Shown in pieces: positions 61,591 to 64,000 of a stretch of DNA of 64,000 nucleotides; within the stretch, counting starts at the first letter, position 1, and each line of letters opens with the position of its first letter. The position numbers and the translations under genes were made by a program. The stretch is from contig CAXTIG010000001.1 of the NCBI GenBank assembly GCA_964244295.1, positions 124,001 through 188,000 on the forward strand, in the 5' to 3' direction. Source of the stretch: JAJAZB01 sp964244295. GTDB taxonomy: Bacteria; Bacteroidota; Bacteroidia; Cytophagales; Spirosomataceae. The notes beneath the pieces were generated by a model. It ran no database searches, was not told the DNA's origin, and worked only from the letters and a program-made list of their open reading frames with translations.

Positions 61591-61884
61591 ATGGCACACA
61601 TCGCAATTCCCATCCCCTCGGCCCCTGGCAAACAGGACATCGAAATCGACGTCACCATCAACGGCCAGAAGCAGGCCCTGCACTACCGCGTCGAATTATT
61701 TTACTGGGCCGACTGCGCCGTGCCCAGCTTCGACCGGGTCGAGTGCATTCGTCAAATGCTCTCCGGTTACGACCAGGACTGGACGCTGTACTTCATCGGC
61801 TCGCCCACCGACGAATTCGTACCGATTGCGTTCGTGAAAAAAGAAGATTTGGCCGTGCAGCGGCGCTGGCGGGCGACTGCGTGA
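61591..61884 (+). CDS. Small protein of unknown function
   Basis: 97 residues starting MAHIAIPIPSAPGKQD; I do not recognise the family. It looks soluble: no signal peptide and no membrane segment. The sequence alternates beta-like stretches (IEIDVTINGQ, LHYRVELFYW, WTLYFIGSP, FVPIAFVKK) with one Cys pair region (ADCAVPSFDRVECIRQML). Balanced composition and an in-frame ATG after an A/T/C-rich leader support coding. Its stop is 11 nt from the stop of the convergent Uma2-like gene. Confidence 0.65.
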   Translation: MAHIAIPIPSAPGKQDIEIDVTINGQKQALHYRVELFYWADCAVPSFDRVECIRQMLSGYDQDWTLYFIGSPTDEFVPIAFVKKEDLAVQRRWRATA

Positions 61885-61895
61885 AAAGAGGCGAT

Positions 61896-62321
61896 TTACA
61901 GCAGGGTGGCGAGGTCAAGGTCTAAAATGGCAGAGAACGACGGCTGTTCGCTGACAACTCCGATGCCCTTCTGGTACTTCGACCAACGCCCCCGCACGTA
62001 ATCATAGATGAAACCCTCTTCAATGCCGTAGTCGTTTTCGTCAATCAGCTTTGCCACTTTACGCAGGTCGTTTTTCAGGCCGTTGGGGTGGCAAACCTCG
62101 ATGATGATGCGGGTCCGCTGTTCCTCGTTGTCGTAGAGCAGCAAATCCGGAACGGGACTGGCTTGGCCCTCGTCGATTTGGGTTTCGGGCAGCGGCTCTA
62201 ATTCGATGGTTTTTTCCAGGTAAAAAAGAACGCCCAAGCCCGTCGTCAGCTTGCTGATGACCCGCTGGTGTTCTTTTGGCGCATTGATACTCCTTTCGAG
62301 GGTGGTTTCGGGGAAGTACAT
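61896..62321 (-). CDS. Uma2/PD-(D/E)XK-like protein 3
   Basis: 141 residues from the ATG at 62321; a TTG four codons upstream is possible, but the ATG keeps the same 18-nt distance to the -7 box as Uma2 gene 1. VPDLLLYD near residue 58 and IIIEVCHPNGLKNDLRKVAKLI near 71-92 fit a PD...ExK-type core. It is more distant from the other two and lacks their DPVTGIE ending. Endonuclease-like fold is inferred from the motif; no substrate is known. It is divergent from P25 (37-nt gap) and convergent with the small gene at 61591. Confidence 0.75.
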   Translation of the reverse strand: MYFPETTLERSINAPKEHQRVISKLTTGLGVLFYLEKTIELEPLPETQIDEGQASPVPDLLLYDNEEQRTRIIIEVCHPNGLKNDLRKVAKLIDENDYGIEEGFIYDYVRGRWSKYQKGIGVVSEQPSFSAILDLDLATLL

Positions 62322-62339
62322 AGCCGTTCTCAATTTTCA

Positions 62340-62369
62340 CAAAACTAACCAAAAACCCATGCTCCGCAA
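62340..62369 (-). promoter_or_regulatory. Predicted promoter of Uma2 gene 3, overlapping the P25 start
   Basis: On the minus strand TTG (62367-62369), a 19-nt spacer and TAGTTTTG (62340-62347) match the -33/-7 pattern. As at 43901-43930, the TTG comes from the MLRN codons of the divergent permease and the ATG is 18 nt past the -7 box. Confidence 0.6.
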
Positions 62370-64000
62370 CTACCTCCTGCTGGCCCTGCGCGGCCTCCGC
62401 CGCCACCCGTTGTACAGCTTCATCAACATCGGTGGATTGGCCGCCGGGCTGGCCGTGAGCGTGCTGATTTTGCTCTACGTGGCCCACGAATTCAGTTACG
62501 ACGGCTTCCACGCCAATGGCGAGCGGATTTTCAAAACGATGGGTCGGGCCAACTACGGCGGCGAGCAGGTGAACCTGTTGGGGATGTCGGCGCAAGTCGG
62601 CCCCCGGCTTCAGCGGGCGCTGCCGGGGGTAGTGCTGGGTCAGGTTCGGTCGCAGGAATCGCCCCGGGCGGTGCTCAAAACGTCGACGGGTTTTCACTCG
62701 TTTGAAGACCACCTGCACTTCGCCGATGCCTCGGCGTTTCGGGTGTTTACGCTGCCGTTTTTGCGGGGAAATCCGGCCCTCGCCCTGACCCGGCCCGGCA
62801 CGCTGGTGTTGACGGAAACGTTGGCCAAAAAATACTTCGGCACCGAAAACCCGCTCGGCAAAATCCTGACCTACAACGGGCAATTTCCGCTCGAAGTCAC
62901 CGGCGTGGTGCAAGACCTGCCCTCCAACTCGACCCTGGATTTTGAGGGTTTTATTTCGTTCGCGACGCTGAACACCGTGGCCCGGACGGACGAAAGTGTA
63001 AAACGCCAATTGGAAGACCAAACCGTGGGTTTCGGCGGGTACATCACGTACTTTCTGCTCCGTTCGCCCACCGACCGGGGCCGGGTGGAGCGCATGATTC
63101 AACGACTCCAGAAGCAAGGGCTGTTTGACCCGAAGCAAAAACCCGACGAGTTTATCCTCGAACCCCTGCGCGATCTGCACCTGTACGGTGCCTTCGTCGA
63201 CCATTCCCAGCAATACCACGGCGTATTTCTGGGTGTGGCGCTGACCATTCTGCTGCTGGCGCTCATCAATTACATGAATCTGGCCACCGCCCGCGCTACC
63301 CAACGGGCCAAAGAAATTGGCGTGCGCAAAACCCTCGGCGGGTTGCGGAAGCAGGTAGCGGCGCAGTTTTACGTCGAATCGGCGCTCACCACTGTGCTGG
63401 CTTTCGCCCTGGGAATGGCCCTGGTGCTGTGGCTGCGGCCTCTGTTTTTCGGCTGGCTCGACCTCCGGGTCGATGCCCGATTCCTGAGCGAACCGCTGTT
63501 TTTACAACTCCTGGCGGGCGTGTTGGTGCTGAGCGTCGCGCTGGCGGGGAGTTACCCGGCCTTGCTGCTCTCACGCTTTGCCCCGGTGGAGGTGCTGAAA
63601 GGGCGTTTTTCAAAAACGGGCGGGGCGGGAGTCCGGCGGGTGCTGACGGTGTTTCAATTCGTGGTGTCGGTGGGCTTAATTGGGTGCAGCCTGGTGGTGT
63701 ACCAGCAATTGACTTTTTTGAAAACCCAGAAAGCCGGACTCGACAAAGCAGGCGTAGTGGTGGTGCCCGTACCGGCGACGCTGGCCCGGCACTACGCGGC
63801 GTTCAAAGCCGAACTCCGGCAGCAGCCGGGCATTCAGCGGGTTTCGGCGGCGAGTTGGCCTTTGTTCAAATCGGGCATGAGTATGTTTTTTACCAAAACC
63901 CCGAAGACTAAAAAAGAGGTGATGCTGATGGTGGCGAGCGTGGACAATTCATTTTTTGAAACGATGGGCGTTCCCTGGAAAACCCGGCCCGCGACGGCAC
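62359..64000 (+). CDS. P25: MacB/FtsX-type ABC permease, cut by the window edge
   Basis: 547 complete codons are visible and the frame is open at base 64000. It starts MLRNYLLLALRGLRRHP. TM1 ends LILLYVAHEFSYDGFHANGERIFKT. Domain 1 has FADASAFRVFTLPFLRGNPALAL and AKKYFGTENPLGKI, then GVVQDLPSNSTLDFEGF. FtsX1 near 301 is LINYMNLATARATQRAKEIGVRKTLGG. Before TM5 it reads LAGSYPALLLSRFAPVEVLKG. Domain 2 begins near 470 and is cut at about DNSFFETMGVPW. It is preceded by the third Uma2-like gene on the other strand. Confidence 0.93.
   Translation, partial: MLRNYLLLALRGLRRHPLYSFINIGGLAAGLAVSVLILLYVAHEFSYDGFHANGERIFKTMGRANYGGEQVNLLGMSAQVGPRLQRALPGVVLGQVRSQESPRAVLKTSTGFHSFEDHLHFADASAFRVFTLPFLRGNPALALTRPGTLVLTETLAKKYFGTENPLGKILTYNGQFPLEVTGVVQDLPSNSTLDFEGFISFATLNTVARTDESVKRQLEDQTVGFGGYITYFLLRSPTDRGRVERMIQRLQKQGLFDPKQKPDEFILEPLRDLHLYGAFVDHSQQYHGVFLGVALTILLLALINYMNLATARATQRAKEIGVRKTLGGLRKQVAAQFYVESALTTVLAFALGMALVLWLRPLFFGWLDLRVDARFLSEPLFLQLLAGVLVLSVALAGSYPALLLSRFAPVEVLKGRFSKTGGAGVRRVLTVFQFVVSVGLIGCSLVVYQQLTFLKTQKAGLDKAGVVVVPVPATLARHYAAFKAELRQQPGIQRVSAASWPLFKSGMSMFFTKTPKTKKEVMLMVASVDNSFFETMGVPWKTRPATA

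Noticed and set aside
62059..63303. 414-codon minus-strand frame opposite P25
   Set aside because: It is antisense to the MLRN start and domain 1 of P25 and also crosses the third Uma2-like gene in another frame. No recognisable motif.

Overview
The window is almost entirely a one-strand tandem array of 25 paralogous MacB/FtsX-type ABC transporter permease genes. There are 23 complete genes of 787-816 codons (one of 819), plus a 5'-truncated copy at the left edge and a 3'-truncated copy at the right edge. I number them P1 to P25 from left to right. High GC, TAnnTTTG-type promoters, Uma2-family genes, a DUF1080 protein and a PA14-OmpA fusion all suggest a Bacteroidota genome, most likely Cytophagales of the Spirosoma/Larkinella kind. 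The taxonomic call is inference.

Layout. 1-43399 holds P1-P18 with no other gene. Some neighbours are nearly contiguous (P6-P7, P9-P10, P13-P14, P15-P16 and P17-P18 are 3-13 nt apart). Others are separated by 56-130 nt spacers that are mostly palindromes, and two gaps are longer (8418-8882 and 11277-11533). 43400-64000 holds P19-P25 interleaved with other genes. These are three minus-strand Uma2/PD-(D/E)XK-like genes, each sitting head-to-head with the next permease (43403-43882, 46347-46814, 61896-62321), a secreted DUF1080 protein (51953-52738), a secreted PA14-OmpA protein (57817-58890) and a 97-residue protein of unknown function (61591-61884).

Each permease has two MacB-like halves in one chain: TM1, periplasmic domain 1, TM2-4, then TM5, periplasmic domain 2, TM6-8. 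The N-terminal helix, the cytoplasmic coupling segments and the last ~35 residues are strongly conserved, even in nucleotide sequence, while the periplasmic domains diverge. No ABC ATPase, periplasmic adaptor, TolC-type channel or regulator is encoded here, so ATP hydrolysis would have to come from a subunit encoded elsewhere. The array looks like a bank of interchangeable periplasmic domains on a common chassis; that is inference.

Regulation. Three permeases (P5, P6, P21) have what looks like a sigma-54 promoter with two 16-bp palindromic upstream sites. The geometry is identical in all three: 21 bp between site centres and 61.5 bp from the proximal site centre to the -24 GG. One of the three shares little sequence with the other two outside the motifs. 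The spacers carry a second theme, long perfect or near-perfect palindromes of several unrelated sequences. One family is built from degenerate 7-bp units (GAGTAGT, GAGGAGT, CAGGAGC) and begins on the last codon and stop of the upstream permease.
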